This document shows, one piece after another, positions 7,154-16,943 of a stretch of 64,000 bases of DNA; position 1 is the first letter of the stretch; each line of letters starts with the position of its first letter. The DNA comes from Aequorivita sp. (GTDB lineage Bacteria; Bacteroidota; Bacteroidia; Flavobacteriales; Flavobacteriaceae). The stretch is taken from contig JAUYGY010000014.1 in the NCBI GenBank assembly GCA_030690315.1, positions 1 to 64,000 on the forward strand, given 5' to 3'. The notes below the pieces were generated by a model. It did no database searches, was not told the DNA's origin, and saw nothing but the letters and a program-made list of their open reading frames with translations. A program made the translations under genes and the position numbers.

Positions 7154-8842
7154 TTAATCTCTATTGCCATACATATCAAACATCTTCATATTTTCAATAA
7201 CAAAAACTGCATCTGGATTAGCCGATAGATGTTTATCGAGTTCAATGCTATTCACTCCGTATTTTTCAAACACTTCATCATCTTCTTTGTCATCGACCCA
7301 AGTTATTGCTTTATACCCTTTATCAACATAAAATCTTGTTATATAACGACCTTCAAAATTTATTTCTAGTTTGTAGTATTTAATATTTTCCAGATAGGTA
7401 GAAGTAATAGAATGTATATATTTTTCTAGTATTACTTTTTTGTCATTGAAGGATATTTCTTTTGGTATGTTTTGAAGGTGTTGTGAAATTTCATCTTTGG
7501 TTAAATTTTTATCTATGTAGGATTTAATCTGTGTTTCAATATTTGATAACTTTATTTCAATGATATTGTTTTCTTTTCTAATTCTGATTATTTCTTTGTC
7601 ACCTTCTGTTTCATTGATAATACCTTTAACTATTAGTTGAATAACTCTATCTTTTTCTTTTATGTTATTGGTTAGTTCTTTTTGAATAATTTTTTTTTCT
7701 TGGTTAAGTTCTTCTATTTTAACTTCTGGGTTAGTTTCGGTGAAATGTTTATTTATCCAATTCAGATATAGTTCATCTTCAAATAGTTTATCCCAGATAA
7801 AATTTTCTATGAACGTTATGTTTATTCCTTTGTTATTGCACTTATGATTTGTTTTAAGTCGTTTTGAAGCACATTCATAATAGTTATTCTTAATTGTTTT
7901 TTTTCCATACATATTCTGTCCACATACGCCACACTTAAGAATTCCCCTTACCAAAAATTGGTGATTTACTTTTGGTCCACTACCATTTAGTTTATTTTCT
8001 TGTAGATGGTCATTAGTTTTATTCCATTCCTTTTTACTTATTATAGCTGGAGCTTCAAGTATTTCACCTTTATATTTTCTTTCACCTTTATATAGCGAAT
8101 TCTTGATAATCTGCAATACTGTATTTTGTGACCAAACCGTATCTTTTTTAAATGTCGTTGTTTTTTTTCCAGTTAGTTTATTTTTGGTTTTAAGCGTTCC
8201 TTTACCATCTTTCCCGTATCTGGTCTTAATCCCTTCATTATTTAAATAGTATGCAATAGAAGTTGTTCCAGTACCTTCTAATGACATTTTAAAGATTAAC
8301 CTAATAACCTTAGCTTCTTCATCATCTATCACCATATAACCTTTATCATCTTTTCTATAACCGTATGGCACTATTGCACCGTTCACCTTTCCATCCCTCG
8401 CATTTCTTTTTAATGCAGATTTAATTTTTATCTTGGTTTCGGTTACTTGTCGTTTATGGATGATACCCTTTATTTCAGATATGAATTCGGTATCTGGATT
8501 TGAATAATCTAATATTCCATCAATGTAAGAATGTGTTATAACATTATAATCTTTAAAAATGTCGGTGATTAAATATTTGGTTCTTGGGTTTCTTGATAAT
8601 CTTGATTCATCGATAACGAACACCTTAGTTATATCACCACTAATTATATCTTCAAGCAGATTTGATAGTCCAGGTCTTTCATCTAATGAATCACCTGCAC
8701 CAGATATACCAACATCAGAATAATGTTTGAAAGGTATTTGAAGTTCATTTGCTTTTTCTTCACCAAGAAGTTTTTGGTCGTTGATGGAACGGTCTTTACC
8801 TTCTTCTTTTAATTGTGATATACGCGAATAGATACCAATCAT
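7154..8842 (-). CDS. Large serine recombinase (integrase)
   Basis: A 562-residue site-specific recombinase that integrates and excises the element by double-strand cleavage with a serine nucleophile. The resolvase domain is residues 1-145, with Ser9 in the Y-S-R-I-S motif, DESRLSR at 78-84 and ERPGL near 55. A recombinase DNA-binding domain follows (GKVNGAIVPYGYRKD at 151-165), then a zinc ribbon with Cys304, Cys307, Cys324 and Cys335, and a coiled coil at about 375-445 of the kind that controls directionality. The C-terminal tail of about 100 residues is not recognised. It starts 40 bases from the comM fragment, which identifies comM as its target. Length is typical for the family, and nothing appears broken. 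Confidence 0.93.
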   Translation of the reverse strand: MIGIYSRISQLKEEGKDRSINDQKLLGEEKANELQIPFKHYSDVGISGAGDSLDERPGLSNLLEDIISGDITKVFVIDESRLSRNPRTKYLITDIFKDYNVITHSYIDGILDYSNPDTEFISEIKGIIHKRQVTETKIKIKSALKRNARDGKVNGAIVPYGYRKDDKGYMVIDDEEAKVIRLIFKMSLEGTGTTSIAYYLNNEGIKTRYGKDGKGTLKTKNKLTGKKTTTFKKDTVWSQNTVLQIIKNSLYKGERKYKGEILEAPAIISKKEWNKTNDHLQENKLNGSGPKVNHQFLVRGILKCGVCGQNMYGKKTIKNNYYECASKRLKTNHKCNNKGINITFIENFIWDKLFEDELYLNWINKHFTETNPEVKIEELNQEKKIIQKELTNNIKEKDRVIQLIVKGIINETEGDKEIIRIRKENNIIEIKLSNIETQIKSYIDKNLTKDEISQHLQNIPKEISFNDKKVILEKYIHSITSTYLENIKYYKLEINFEGRYITRFYVDKGYKAITWVDDKEDDEVFEKYGVNSIELDKHLSANPDAVFVIENMKMFDMYGNRD

Positions 8843-8890
8843 AATATTAGTGGTTTAGCTTATTTGAATGTTCAAATATACACTAATATT
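8843..8890. promoter_or_regulatory. Nested palindromes at the integrase/comM junction
   Basis: An outer perfect 10-bp inverted repeat AATATTAGTG (8843-8852) / CACTAATATT (8881-8890) encloses an inner palindrome TATTTGAA-TG-TTCAAATA (8861-8878). The minus strand also carries a perfect -7 box TATATTTG (8880-8873) that would drive the integrase with a short leader. The site can be an operator, part of the attachment site, or both. The -33 region would fall in comM sequence. Confidence 0.55.
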
Positions 8891-9353
8891 TTACTTCCCT
8901 TACATTTAACATAGTAGCTTCTTTAGCATTTTGCTTCGGAAGAATAAACCCTTTAAAACCTTCTTCCTTTGCCTTTAAAGAAATAGGCAACGCACCTCGA
9001 ATAGGCTGTAAATTTCCGTCGAGGGAAAGTTCTCCCATAATTATATATTCTGAAAGTGGATTTTGCTCTTCAATTTGTTCCGTGGCCACGAGGACTCCCA
9101 TAGCTAAAGTAAGATCATACGCAGAGCCTTCTTTCCGAAGATCGGCGGGCGACATATTTAGAATTAATTTCTTTCCTGGAATTTTGTAGCCGTTGTTTTG
9201 AAGAGCGGCGGCAATGCGAAAATTACTTTCGCGAATCGCATTATCCGGCAGACCAACTAAATGGTAACCAATACCAATATCTACATTAACTTCAACCGTG
9301 ATGGTTGTTGCCTCCACCCCAAATACTGCGCTGCCATATACCTTTGTGAGCAT
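8883..9353 (-). pseudogene. comM/yifB 5' fragment (Mg-chelatase-like AAA+ helicase), interrupted
   Basis: The first about 150 residues of ComM/YifB, the hexameric branch-migration helicase used in natural transformation. The N-terminal domain is clear: MLTKVYGSAVFGVEA, VGLPDNAIRES, LNMSPADLRKEGSAYDL, GELSLDGNLQPIRG and GFILPKQNAKEA. The AAA+ core with Walker motifs and the C-terminal domain are missing; after NAKEATMLNVREV the frame ends at TAG 8883-8885 at the element boundary. The full gene is about 510 residues in relatives, so roughly 350 residues should lie beyond the far end of the element. It is transcribed in the same direction as the glycolytic genes upstream. Confidence 0.85.
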
Positions 9354-9430
9354 AACATTTTTAGTATAAACGGGGAGTTTAAATTGAAAGGTACTAAAAA
9401 GTTAGAAATTATAAATTGGAAAACTTCAGT

Positions 9431-11005
9431 TTATGATTGATTTATTAGAAATTTCTTAACCAATTGTTTTGTAGATGCAGATTTTACCAATGATGCTTCT
9501 CCTTTTTCAATAGCTTCCAAAGTGTCTTCTGCTACCGTTTTTCCCAACTCCACACCCCATTGGTCGTAACTAAAAATATTCCAAATTATTCCTTGAACAA
9601 AAAGCTTGTGTTCATAAAGGGCAATAAGGCTTCCGAGGGTTTTTGGTGTCAGTTTTTTTATCAGAATTGAATTGGTTGGTTTGTTTCCTTCAAAATTTTT
9701 GAATGGATTTTCAACCGTTTTTTTATAAGTTCCTTCCCAAAGTGCCTCAGTTTGGGCGAAAAAATTTGCCATTAAAATTTTGTGGTTTTGCATGTTTCCA
9801 TGCAAAGATTCGCTGAAACCAATAAAATCAGTCGGGATTAATTTTGTGCCCTGATGTAAAAGTTGAAAGTAGGCATGTTGTGAATTACTGCCAACACTTC
9901 CCCAAACAATCGTTCCTGTTTGATAGTTTATTTTTTCACCATTTCTATCCACGCTTTTCCCATTGCTTTCCATCACGGCTTGCTGCAGATACGGAACCAA
10001 TTTATGCAGATATTGTGAATATGCGACAACCGCCTCACTTTCCGACTTAAAAAAATTATTGTACCAAACGGAAATTAATGCGAGTATCACCGGAATGTTA
10101 TTTTCAAACTCTTCCCTTTTGAAATGAGTGTCCATTTCAAAAGCGCCTTTCAGCAGATTTTCAAAATTCTTAAAACCGACGGCACAGCAAATGGAAAGGC
10201 CAACGGAACTCCAAAGTGAAAATCTACCGCCAACCCAATCTTGCATTGGAAAAATATTATTTTCAGAAATGCCAAAATCCTTTGCACCGATTTCATTCGC
10301 GGAAACGGCTACAAAGTGTTTCTCAATGTCCTTTTCAGTAGCGTTTTTCAAAAACCAATCTCTTACAACCGAAGCATTTGCAAGGGTTTCCTGTGTTGTA
10401 AAACTTTTTGAAACAATTATAAAAAGCGTTGTTTCCGGATTTAATTTATTAAGTTTTTCCACCACGTCATCGCCGTCAATATTTGCGATGAAATGAATTT
10501 TTAAATGATTCCTGTAAAATTGAAGCGCTTCCGTTACCATTTCCGGACCCAAATGACTTCCGCCAATGCCGATGTTTACAATATCCGTAATAGATTTTCC
10601 AGTAAAACCTTTGTAGTTGCCGTTGATTATTTCTTTGGAAAAAAGCTCCATTTTTTGAAGTGTAGCTTTCACTTCAGGTTTCATATTTTCGAAATCGCGG
10701 AGGGCTGAATGCAGCACTGCCCGATTCTCGGTTTCGTTAATTTTTTCTCCAGAAAATTGCTGGTTTATCGCTTCTTTCAGCTTTACTTCTTCGGCAAGTT
10801 TTAATAAAAGAGAAATGGTTTCATCAGTAATTCTGTTTTTTGAATAATCCAAATAAAAATCCTGCCATTCTATCTTCAAACGGGCAGCGCGAGTAGTATC
10901 TTCTGAAAAAATATCCTGCATTTGCCGCGCTTTTATTTCTTGAAAATGGTTTTCAAGTGCTTTCCAAGCTTCAGTTTTTGTAGGATTTATTGAGGGTAAA
11001 GACAT
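9431..11005 (-). CDS. pgi: Glucose-6-phosphate isomerase
   Basis: Interconverts glucose 6-phosphate and fructose 6-phosphate in the cytosol. Family motifs are in place: IGIGGSHLGP at 145-154, SKSFTTQET at 199-207, DWVGGRFSLWSSVGL at 256-270, the catalytic glutamate in MESNGKSVDR at 345-354, the histidine in QLLHQGT near 385, and YDQWGVELGK near 490 with the C-terminal lysine. At 524 residues it is slightly shorter than many bacterial homologues but has all active-site blocks. It is the last gene of the pfkA-gap-kinase-pgi run, separated from the kinase by 27 bases that are filled by a 7-bp repeat array. Confidence 0.97.
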   Translation of the reverse strand: MSLPSINPTKTEAWKALENHFQEIKARQMQDIFSEDTTRAARLKIEWQDFYLDYSKNRITDETISLLLKLAEEVKLKEAINQQFSGEKINETENRAVLHSALRDFENMKPEVKATLQKMELFSKEIINGNYKGFTGKSITDIVNIGIGGSHLGPEMVTEALQFYRNHLKIHFIANIDGDDVVEKLNKLNPETTLFIIVSKSFTTQETLANASVVRDWFLKNATEKDIEKHFVAVSANEIGAKDFGISENNIFPMQDWVGGRFSLWSSVGLSICCAVGFKNFENLLKGAFEMDTHFKREEFENNIPVILALISVWYNNFFKSESEAVVAYSQYLHKLVPYLQQAVMESNGKSVDRNGEKINYQTGTIVWGSVGSNSQHAYFQLLHQGTKLIPTDFIGFSESLHGNMQNHKILMANFFAQTEALWEGTYKKTVENPFKNFEGNKPTNSILIKKLTPKTLGSLIALYEHKLFVQGIIWNIFSYDQWGVELGKTVAEDTLEAIEKGEASLVKSASTKQLVKKFLINQS

Positions 11006-11008
11006 TTT

Positions 11009-11043
11009 GATTTACGATTTTCGATTTTAGAATTACGATTTGT
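11009..11043. repeat. 7-bp repeat array between kinase and pgi
   Basis: Five degenerate 7-bp units, GATTTAC, GATTTTC, GATTTTA, GAATTAC, GATTTGT, run without gaps and cover the stop codon of the kinase gene (11033-11035). Same unit vocabulary as arrays at 48379 and 63575. Confidence 0.55.
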
Positions 11044-11902
11044 ATCTTGAATTTGGGATTTTCTTTTTATAATACTCAATCAATCCATCAATGGGACGTT
11101 GAACGATGTTGCCAAGTTCAAGATTGTGTTCTTCAAAACATTCCCTGATTATTTTTTCAGAAAAATGGGCGATGGAACCAATAAAATGAACCGGAACTTC
11201 GTGCGCTTTTTCAAAACAAAGAATGCGACATTCAATAAAATTTGAAATGCCTTCTTTAATTAGCCCGTAAAAGTATGGGTTTATTTCCTTTTGCGTAAAA
11301 ATGAATTGCGCAAATGAAGCCAAATATGCATTTGGGTTGGGCTTTTTGTACAAATTCACTTTAATATCGTCAGCCTCCAAATTGAAACATTTTTCAAATT
11401 CTGAAGCAATTTCGGCAGGCATTCTGTGGTAATAAAAATCGCGGATCAGTCTTTTCCCGAAGTAATTTCCACTGGCTTCGTCCATTAAAATATAACCCAA
11501 AGCTGGAATTGGTGCTTGTATTTCAATTCCGTCAAAATAACAACTGTTGCTTCCCGTGCCCAAAATACATATAATTCCAGGTTTGGTGGTAGCTGCAAAA
11601 ACAGCGGCGGACATATCTTCGTAAACGTTTACTTTCGTTTTTGAAAATAATTCTTCCAAAACTTCCTTCAAAATACTTCGAGGGGTAGCAGTACCACAGC
11701 CAGCGCCATAAAAATCAAGGGCTTCAACACTATTAAAAACGCTTTTCAATGTTTCGTTTGAAGTAATGCGAAGCAACAATTCCTCTTTTGGAACTACTGT
11801 TGGATTCAGCCCTAAAGTATCGGTTTTAAAGACGATGTTGCCGGAACCATCCAGCAATACCCAATCACATTTTGTAGAACCGCCGTCGGTTATTAAGGTC
11901 AT
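11033..11902 (-). CDS. BadF/BadG-type N-acetylglucosamine kinase-like ATPase
   Basis: A 289-residue member of the ASKHA sugar-kinase fold. Residues 5-14 (ITDGGSTKCDW) are the first phosphate-binding loop, ICILGTGSNSCYF (about 110-122) the second, and DEASGNYFGKRLIRD the conserved block of bacterial BadF/BcrA-type N-acetylglucosamine kinases. It probably phosphorylates an amino sugar to feed it into glycolysis or cell-wall synthesis; the exact sugar cannot be read. It starts 3 bases after gap and is followed by pgi, placing it firmly in the glycolytic operon. Confidence 0.85.
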   Translation of the reverse strand: MTLITDGGSTKCDWVLLDGSGNIVFKTDTLGLNPTVVPKEELLLRITSNETLKSVFNSVEALDFYGAGCGTATPRSILKEVLEELFSKTKVNVYEDMSAAVFAATTKPGIICILGTGSNSCYFDGIEIQAPIPALGYILMDEASGNYFGKRLIRDFYYHRMPAEIASEFEKCFNLEADDIKVNLYKKPNPNAYLASFAQFIFTQKEINPYFYGLIKEGISNFIECRILCFEKAHEVPVHFIGSIAHFSEKIIRECFEEHNLELGNIVQRPIDGLIEYYKKKIPNSRYKS

Positions 11903-11905
11903 ATT

Positions 11906-12919
<1,014 letters not shown>

Positions 12920-12969
12920 CTATGCTGTTAATACTGTGGATACTATTTCAAATAAGTTTTCGTCATCCT

Positions 12970-13953
12970 TCAAATTGAAATGATATCTGCTACACGAATC
13001 AATTCTTTGTCAATTTCATTACTGCCTTTTATTGCTTCGGAGAAAGGGATCGAGACTATTTTATTGTGCACAATTCCAATCATTACATCGGTTTCGCCTC
13101 TCAGCAGCGCATCCACCGCCCCAACGCCCAACCGACTTGCAAGCACACGGTCAAAGCAACTGGGGGAGCCTCCGCGCTGAATGTGACCAAGAACCGTAAC
13201 CCTAACTTCGTATTCTTTTAAATTTTCCTCGATATATTCTGCCAAGCCAAAGATGTTTTTACCAATTTGATCTCCTTCGGAAACCACAACGATACTTGAG
13301 GTTTTACCGGATTTTTTACTTCGGCTTAAAGATTCCAACAAACGTTCGCGGCCCATATTTAGTTCAGGGATCAGGATTTCCTCGGCTCCTGCGCCAATAC
13401 CGGCATTCAAGGCAATATCGCCTGCATCACGACCCATAACTTCAACCAAAAAAAGACGGTTGTGTGAATTTGCTGTGTCGCGAATTTTGTCAATGGCCTC
13501 CACAACAGTATTTAATGCGGTGTCATAACCTATGGAATAATCCGTGCCATTTATGTCATTATCAATGGTTCCTGGTAGGCCAACAATGGGAAAATTGAAT
13601 TCCTTAAAAAATACTGATGCTCCTGCAAAGGTACCGTCGCCACCAATAACCACCAAGGCATCGATGTTTTCGTTTTTGAGATTATTGAAAGCTTTTTTTC
13701 TGCCTTCAACAGTCAAAAAATCTTTAGATCTGGCCGATTTTAGAAAAGTACCACCACGATTTATTATATTTTTTACGGAACGTGCGTTCAGTTCTTCAAA
13801 ATCTCCTTCAATCAAACCTTGTAAACCGCGGTAAACACCTACGCATTCCAGATTATAATAAGTGCAGGCCCTAACCACTGCGCGTATTGCCGCATTCATT
13901 CCTGGAGAGTCTCCGCCACTTGTTAAAACTGCTATTTTTGTTGGTAATTTCAT
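12970..13953 (-). CDS. pfkA: ATP-dependent 6-phosphofructokinase
   Basis: Phosphorylates fructose 6-phosphate with ATP, the committed step of glycolysis. Visible motifs are GGDSPGMNAAIRAVVRA at about 13-29, GGDGTFAGA near 103-111, the catalytic GTIDNDINGTDYSIGYDTA with the TIDND aspartate, and MGRDAGDIAL. GGDGT indicates ATP rather than pyrophosphate dependence. At 327 residues it has the standard bacterial length. It is the first gene of the glycolytic run and has its own upstream gap of about 200 bases. Confidence 0.96.
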   Translation of the reverse strand: MKLPTKIAVLTSGGDSPGMNAAIRAVVRACTYYNLECVGVYRGLQGLIEGDFEELNARSVKNIINRGGTFLKSARSKDFLTVEGRKKAFNNLKNENIDALVVIGGDGTFAGASVFFKEFNFPIVGLPGTIDNDINGTDYSIGYDTALNTVVEAIDKIRDTANSHNRLFLVEVMGRDAGDIALNAGIGAGAEEILIPELNMGRERLLESLSRSKKSGKTSSIVVVSEGDQIGKNIFGLAEYIEENLKEYEVRVTVLGHIQRGGSPSCFDRVLASRLGVGAVDALLRGETDVMIGIVHNKIVSIPFSEAIKGSNEIDKELIRVADIISI

Positions 13954-14201
13954 AAATGGAAAATTACTATTATTGTTATTAATTCAAAATGTTTATTGAA
14001 ATAAAATACGTGTAAGTACGTATAGCATAGAATTATTTACTGCCTTATATTTGAATCATAGAATTAGTGGATAATGCACAAAGCAATGTTTTTTGTGGGG
14101 ATAGAAAATATTCTTAGTGCACTTTAAAGTTTACTAAAGTTAGGTTTGTTAAAGAATCCCGGCCACTGGTCGGGATTCTTGTTTTTATACTCTTTTTTTC
14201 T
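13954..14201. other. Intergenic region upstream of pfkA
   Basis: No gene. It holds the tilS terminator at 14152-14180 and a plus-strand TATATTTG at 14046-14053. A transcript from that box would run about 125 bases and end at the same stem-loop, so a small RNA is possible but weakly supported. Confidence 0.35.
14152..14186. terminator. Intrinsic terminator between tilS and pfkA
   Basis: A perfect 10-bp stem AAGAATCCCG (14152-14161) / CGGGATTCTT (14171-14180). On the plus strand it is followed by GTTTTTAT; on the minus strand it lies 22 bases after the tilS stop. Confidence 0.6.
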
Positions 14202-15506
14202 TCACTCTATCCAAAATATTTTCAATATCTTTTTTGTGCTTTCGGTCACTTTGAAACGGTCGTCCATCCGATGACCGATTACCCAAACTATTTTTTCATC
14301 ACTTAAAAGTAGCCAGATTTTTTCTTTTTCAGTCAAAGAAATTTTTTCATCTTTAAAAAATTTACTCAACTTCTTTTTTCCCTTCATTCCGAAAGGTTGA
14401 AAAGCATCACCACTTTTCCACTTTCTAATTGTTAATGGAAAAACCAATTTTTCCGAAGCAACGAAAATTAAATTTTTCTCCGTTTCGCCAATATATTTTG
14501 AAGGTTCTATTTTCAATTTGATTGGTGAAGCAATCCCTTTTTCAGAAACCAAAAATTCCTTAGTTATTTTTTCTGAACCAATTTCCGTCAGTTCCAGCTC
14601 GTTTCGGTTTTTCAAAAGCTTATGTGTCTTTGAAAAAACTTGTTTGCCCGTTTGTGCATCCAGTAAATTGGAAACGTCTTCCCATTCTGTAAACCCGAAA
14701 CCATTCAACAGTTCATAAAGCAAAGCTTGGGTATTTGGCAATTCTTTAATTTTTTCAATATTTATTTTATAGGAATTTACCTCTTCCGTAACAACTAGTT
14801 TAAAAACCAGCGCCATATAATCTTCAATAATATTTTGTGAAGCTTGCAGGTTTTGTTGGGTTTTCTGAAAGTTTTTTAAAAGCGATTCGCTTGATTCTTT
14901 AAATTTTGGCAATACTTCCAAACGCAACTTATTCCGAAGATAATCTGTTTTTTTATTGCTACTGTCCTCGCGCCATTTCAAGTTGTTTGCTTCAGCATAT
15001 TGCAAAATTTCCTCCCGCGAAAAATTCAAAAGTGGTCTTATAATTTTGTTGTTCTCTTTCGGAATTCCCGTGAGACCGTTTAATCCCGTGCCTCGTGAAA
15101 GGTTTATAAAAAATGTTTCCAACTCGTCGTCCAAATGATGGGCAGTCAATGCATAATCATATTTAAAATCTTTCAATATTTCAGCAAACCAATTGTAACG
15201 AAGGTCCCGCGCCGCCATTTGAGTAGAAATTCTTTTTTCCTCGGCAAATTTCTTGGTATTAAAAGTTTCGGCAAAAACGGGAATTTCTAAATTTTTAGCC
15301 AAACCGATTACAAACATTTCATCGCCATCGCTTTCCTTTCCGCGAAGCGAAAAATTGCAATGTGCCAATGCGATTTCATAATCTAATTTTTTCATTAATT
15401 GGGTCAAAACAACGCTGTCCAGCCCTCCGCTGCAAGCGATAAGTAGTTTTTTCCCTTTTAAAAAAGTAAAGTTTAGTTCAATATTTTTTTTGAATGAAAC
15501 GAGCAA
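14202..15506 (-). CDS. tilS: tRNA(Ile)-lysidine synthetase
   Basis: Modifies cytidine 34 of the AUA-reading tRNA-Ile to lysidine, an essential step in decoding. The PP-loop ATP pyrophosphatase motif IACSGGLDSVVL is near residue 23-34 and the HHLDDELETFFINLSRGTGLNGL block follows near 122-144. The C-terminal half carries the tRNA-recognition domain with the RKWKSGDAFQPFGMKGKKKLSKF block. At 434 residues the length is normal. It starts 13 bases after the DUF3307 gene, so it may be read through from it. Confidence 0.93.
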   Translation of the reverse strand: MLVSFKKNIELNFTFLKGKKLLIACSGGLDSVVLTQLMKKLDYEIALAHCNFSLRGKESDGDEMFVIGLAKNLEIPVFAETFNTKKFAEEKRISTQMAARDLRYNWFAEILKDFKYDYALTAHHLDDELETFFINLSRGTGLNGLTGIPKENNKIIRPLLNFSREEILQYAEANNLKWREDSSNKKTDYLRNKLRLEVLPKFKESSESLLKNFQKTQQNLQASQNIIEDYMALVFKLVVTEEVNSYKINIEKIKELPNTQALLYELLNGFGFTEWEDVSNLLDAQTGKQVFSKTHKLLKNRNELELTEIGSEKITKEFLVSEKGIASPIKLKIEPSKYIGETEKNLIFVASEKLVFPLTIRKWKSGDAFQPFGMKGKKKLSKFFKDEKISLTEKEKIWLLLSDEKIVWVIGHRMDDRFKVTESTKKILKIFWIE

Positions 15507-15518
15507 TTTTATTATTAT

Positions 15519-16223
15519 TTAAAAGAAATTAATGATAATTCCAGCAATAACCGCAATTCCGAAACTAAGCATAGTACCGATAAGTACGTATTCAGTTTTT
15601 AAAGTTTCGTTATTTCCATACCGGAGAATGGATTTTGCAGCAATCAAAAAACCAACGGCCGGATATTGGGAAACTATGATTAGCGTTAATGTCAAGATTC
15701 GCTCCAAAACGCCAATTACTTTTCCGGCATTGGGCATTTCATTATCGCTGCTTACTTGTATTTCAGTGACTTTAAAAACTTCTCTTATAAATATGTTGGC
15801 GGGTTTTAGGCAGATCAGATATCCAGTGATTATTAGCAAGTATTTAAAATTTATCAAAACATCAACGGAAGGATTGATGCCGTGCCATTTATGGAATAAA
15901 ACAACAACGATTGTGAGAATTATTAAGTGAATTGCTTGATCTATAAAAAACGAATATCTACCGAAATACGTGCTATTGTTGAGATGTCGCTTAAAACCAT
16001 CTATCAAAAAATGTGTTGTTGCAATTATTCCCGCAGCCAAAGCGAAGCCCAGCTGCAATGAAAACAACCACGCCAATACAAAACACGCCAATGCATGCCA
16101 ATATAAAAAGGAACTTTTAAAACCGATTGTGTTCTTTTGTTTTGCAAGGTTATCGGTTTGAAAAAAATAATCCAAACACAGATGTGCTATAAATTGAAGC
16201 AGTAATAATTCCTTTAGTTCCAT
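15519..16223 (-). CDS. DUF3307 membrane protein
   Basis: A 234-residue integral membrane protein with about six hydrophobic segments. The N-terminal part has the family histidine/aspartate pattern: QFIAHLCLDYFFQTD, then ATTHFLIDGFKRH and FFIDQAIHLIIL, polar residues inside membrane helices that hint at metal or substrate binding. Biochemical function of the family is unknown. It begins 5 bases after the SatD-like gene and is surely in one operon with it. Confidence 0.8.
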   Translation of the reverse strand: MELKELLLLQFIAHLCLDYFFQTDNLAKQKNTIGFKSSFLYWHALACFVLAWLFSLQLGFALAAGIIATTHFLIDGFKRHLNNSTYFGRYSFFIDQAIHLIILTIVVVLFHKWHGINPSVDVLINFKYLLIITGYLICLKPANIFIREVFKVTEIQVSSDNEMPNAGKVIGVLERILTLTLIIVSQYPAVGFLIAAKSILRYGNNETLKTEYVLIGTMLSFGIAVIAGIIINFF

Positions 16224-16228
16224 AGCTT

Positions 16229-16915
16229 CTATTTTGAAATTATCATTTTAAAATAGTTAACCGCTTCTTCAATGGCGTTCCAGCCAACACTGGTAGAGTG
16301 CTGGTTGACAGCAGATTGCCCAATGCCTAGTTTTTTGGCTATTTCTTCCTCTTGGTGGTTCATTAATTTTAAATATAAAACTTCGCATTGCCGGGAGGTG
16401 GCTTTGCTCAATAATACATCCAATAGCGCCAATAAAGGTTGGAAATTTTTATTTAAATCATCGCTTTTTGAGGCAAAAAACAAAGTGTTTTTGATCACAA
16501 TGCGTTCTTTATTATATGTGGTTTCGCCACTAATTTCGCGGCCTGAAAAGTAAATAGCTTCGCCATCTATTATGCCCTCTTCGGGATTGTAGCGACTTAG
16601 TTCGCCATACCCGATTGCAAGCCTTATTCCGTGGGTTTTAAACTGTTTTATTCTATTGTCGCCTTTTGTATATTGTTTGGTTTCTACAGGAATTGCCTTT
16701 ATAAAACTTTTGATAGCCAATGCTACTTGTAGTCCCTGAGCGGGATTGGGCACTACACATTCTAAATAGTCGCCTTTTATTACCCTACCATATACATTGA
16801 ATTCCTGCTGTAGATCGCTCAAAAGATCTTTTATTTTTTCCTCAACAAATTTTTGATCTTCGTTATTTAAACTTGTGGAAGAAACAATGTCGCCAGAGAT
16901 TACTGAATACTTCAT
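16229..16915 (-). CDS. SatD-family protein with C-terminal helix-turn-helix
   Basis: A 228-residue cytosolic protein. The N-terminal 130 residues resemble SatD (MKYSVISGDIVSS at the start, then a compact alpha/beta domain with RVIKGDYLECVVP and IRLAIGYGEL), and residues about 175-215 form a helix-turn-helix (EEEIAKKLGIGQSAVNQHS) that should bind DNA. It sits upstream of a DUF3307 membrane protein, a pairing that suggests a sensor/regulator with its membrane partner. Upstream are a -7 box TATATTTG (16938-16931, minus strand) with a leader of about 9 bases and four palindromic repeats, so autoregulation is likely. Confidence 0.75.
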   Translation of the reverse strand: MKYSVISGDIVSSTSLNNEDQKFVEEKIKDLLSDLQQEFNVYGRVIKGDYLECVVPNPAQGLQVALAIKSFIKAIPVETKQYTKGDNRIKQFKTHGIRLAIGYGELSRYNPEEGIIDGEAIYFSGREISGETTYNKERIVIKNTLFFASKSDDLNKNFQPLLALLDVLLSKATSRQCEVLYLKLMNHQEEEIAKKLGIGQSAVNQHSTSVGWNAIEEAVNYFKMIISK

Positions 16916-16930
16916 TGATTAAAATTTTAT

Positions 16931-16938
16931 CAAATATA
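16931..16938 (-). promoter_or_regulatory. -7 box of the satD-DUF3307 operon
   Basis: TATATTTG on the minus strand (16938-16931), a perfect TAnnTTTG. No -33 TTTG exists; the first operator palindrome (16944-16965) occupies that place, which fits regulator-dependent initiation. Confidence 0.55.
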
Positions 16939-16943
16939 CGTGC

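Larger units (their letters stand above)
1..8880. mobile_element. Integrated element in comM (right part; left end outside window)
   Basis: The 5' fragment of comM/yifB stops in frame at 8883, and immediately beyond it lies a large serine recombinase gene, which is the classic layout of an integrase next to its attachment site. Everything from there to base 1 differs from the rest of the window: it is AT-richer, lysine/asparagine-rich and gene content is phage-like (sigma factor, small polymerase-like protein, DNA methyltransferase, tyrosine recombinase, many small unknown proteins). No structural phage genes are visible, but the left part is not in the window. Whether it is a prophage, satellite or other integrative element cannot be decided here. 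The exact junction is inferred to lie within about 8843-8910. Confidence 0.8.
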
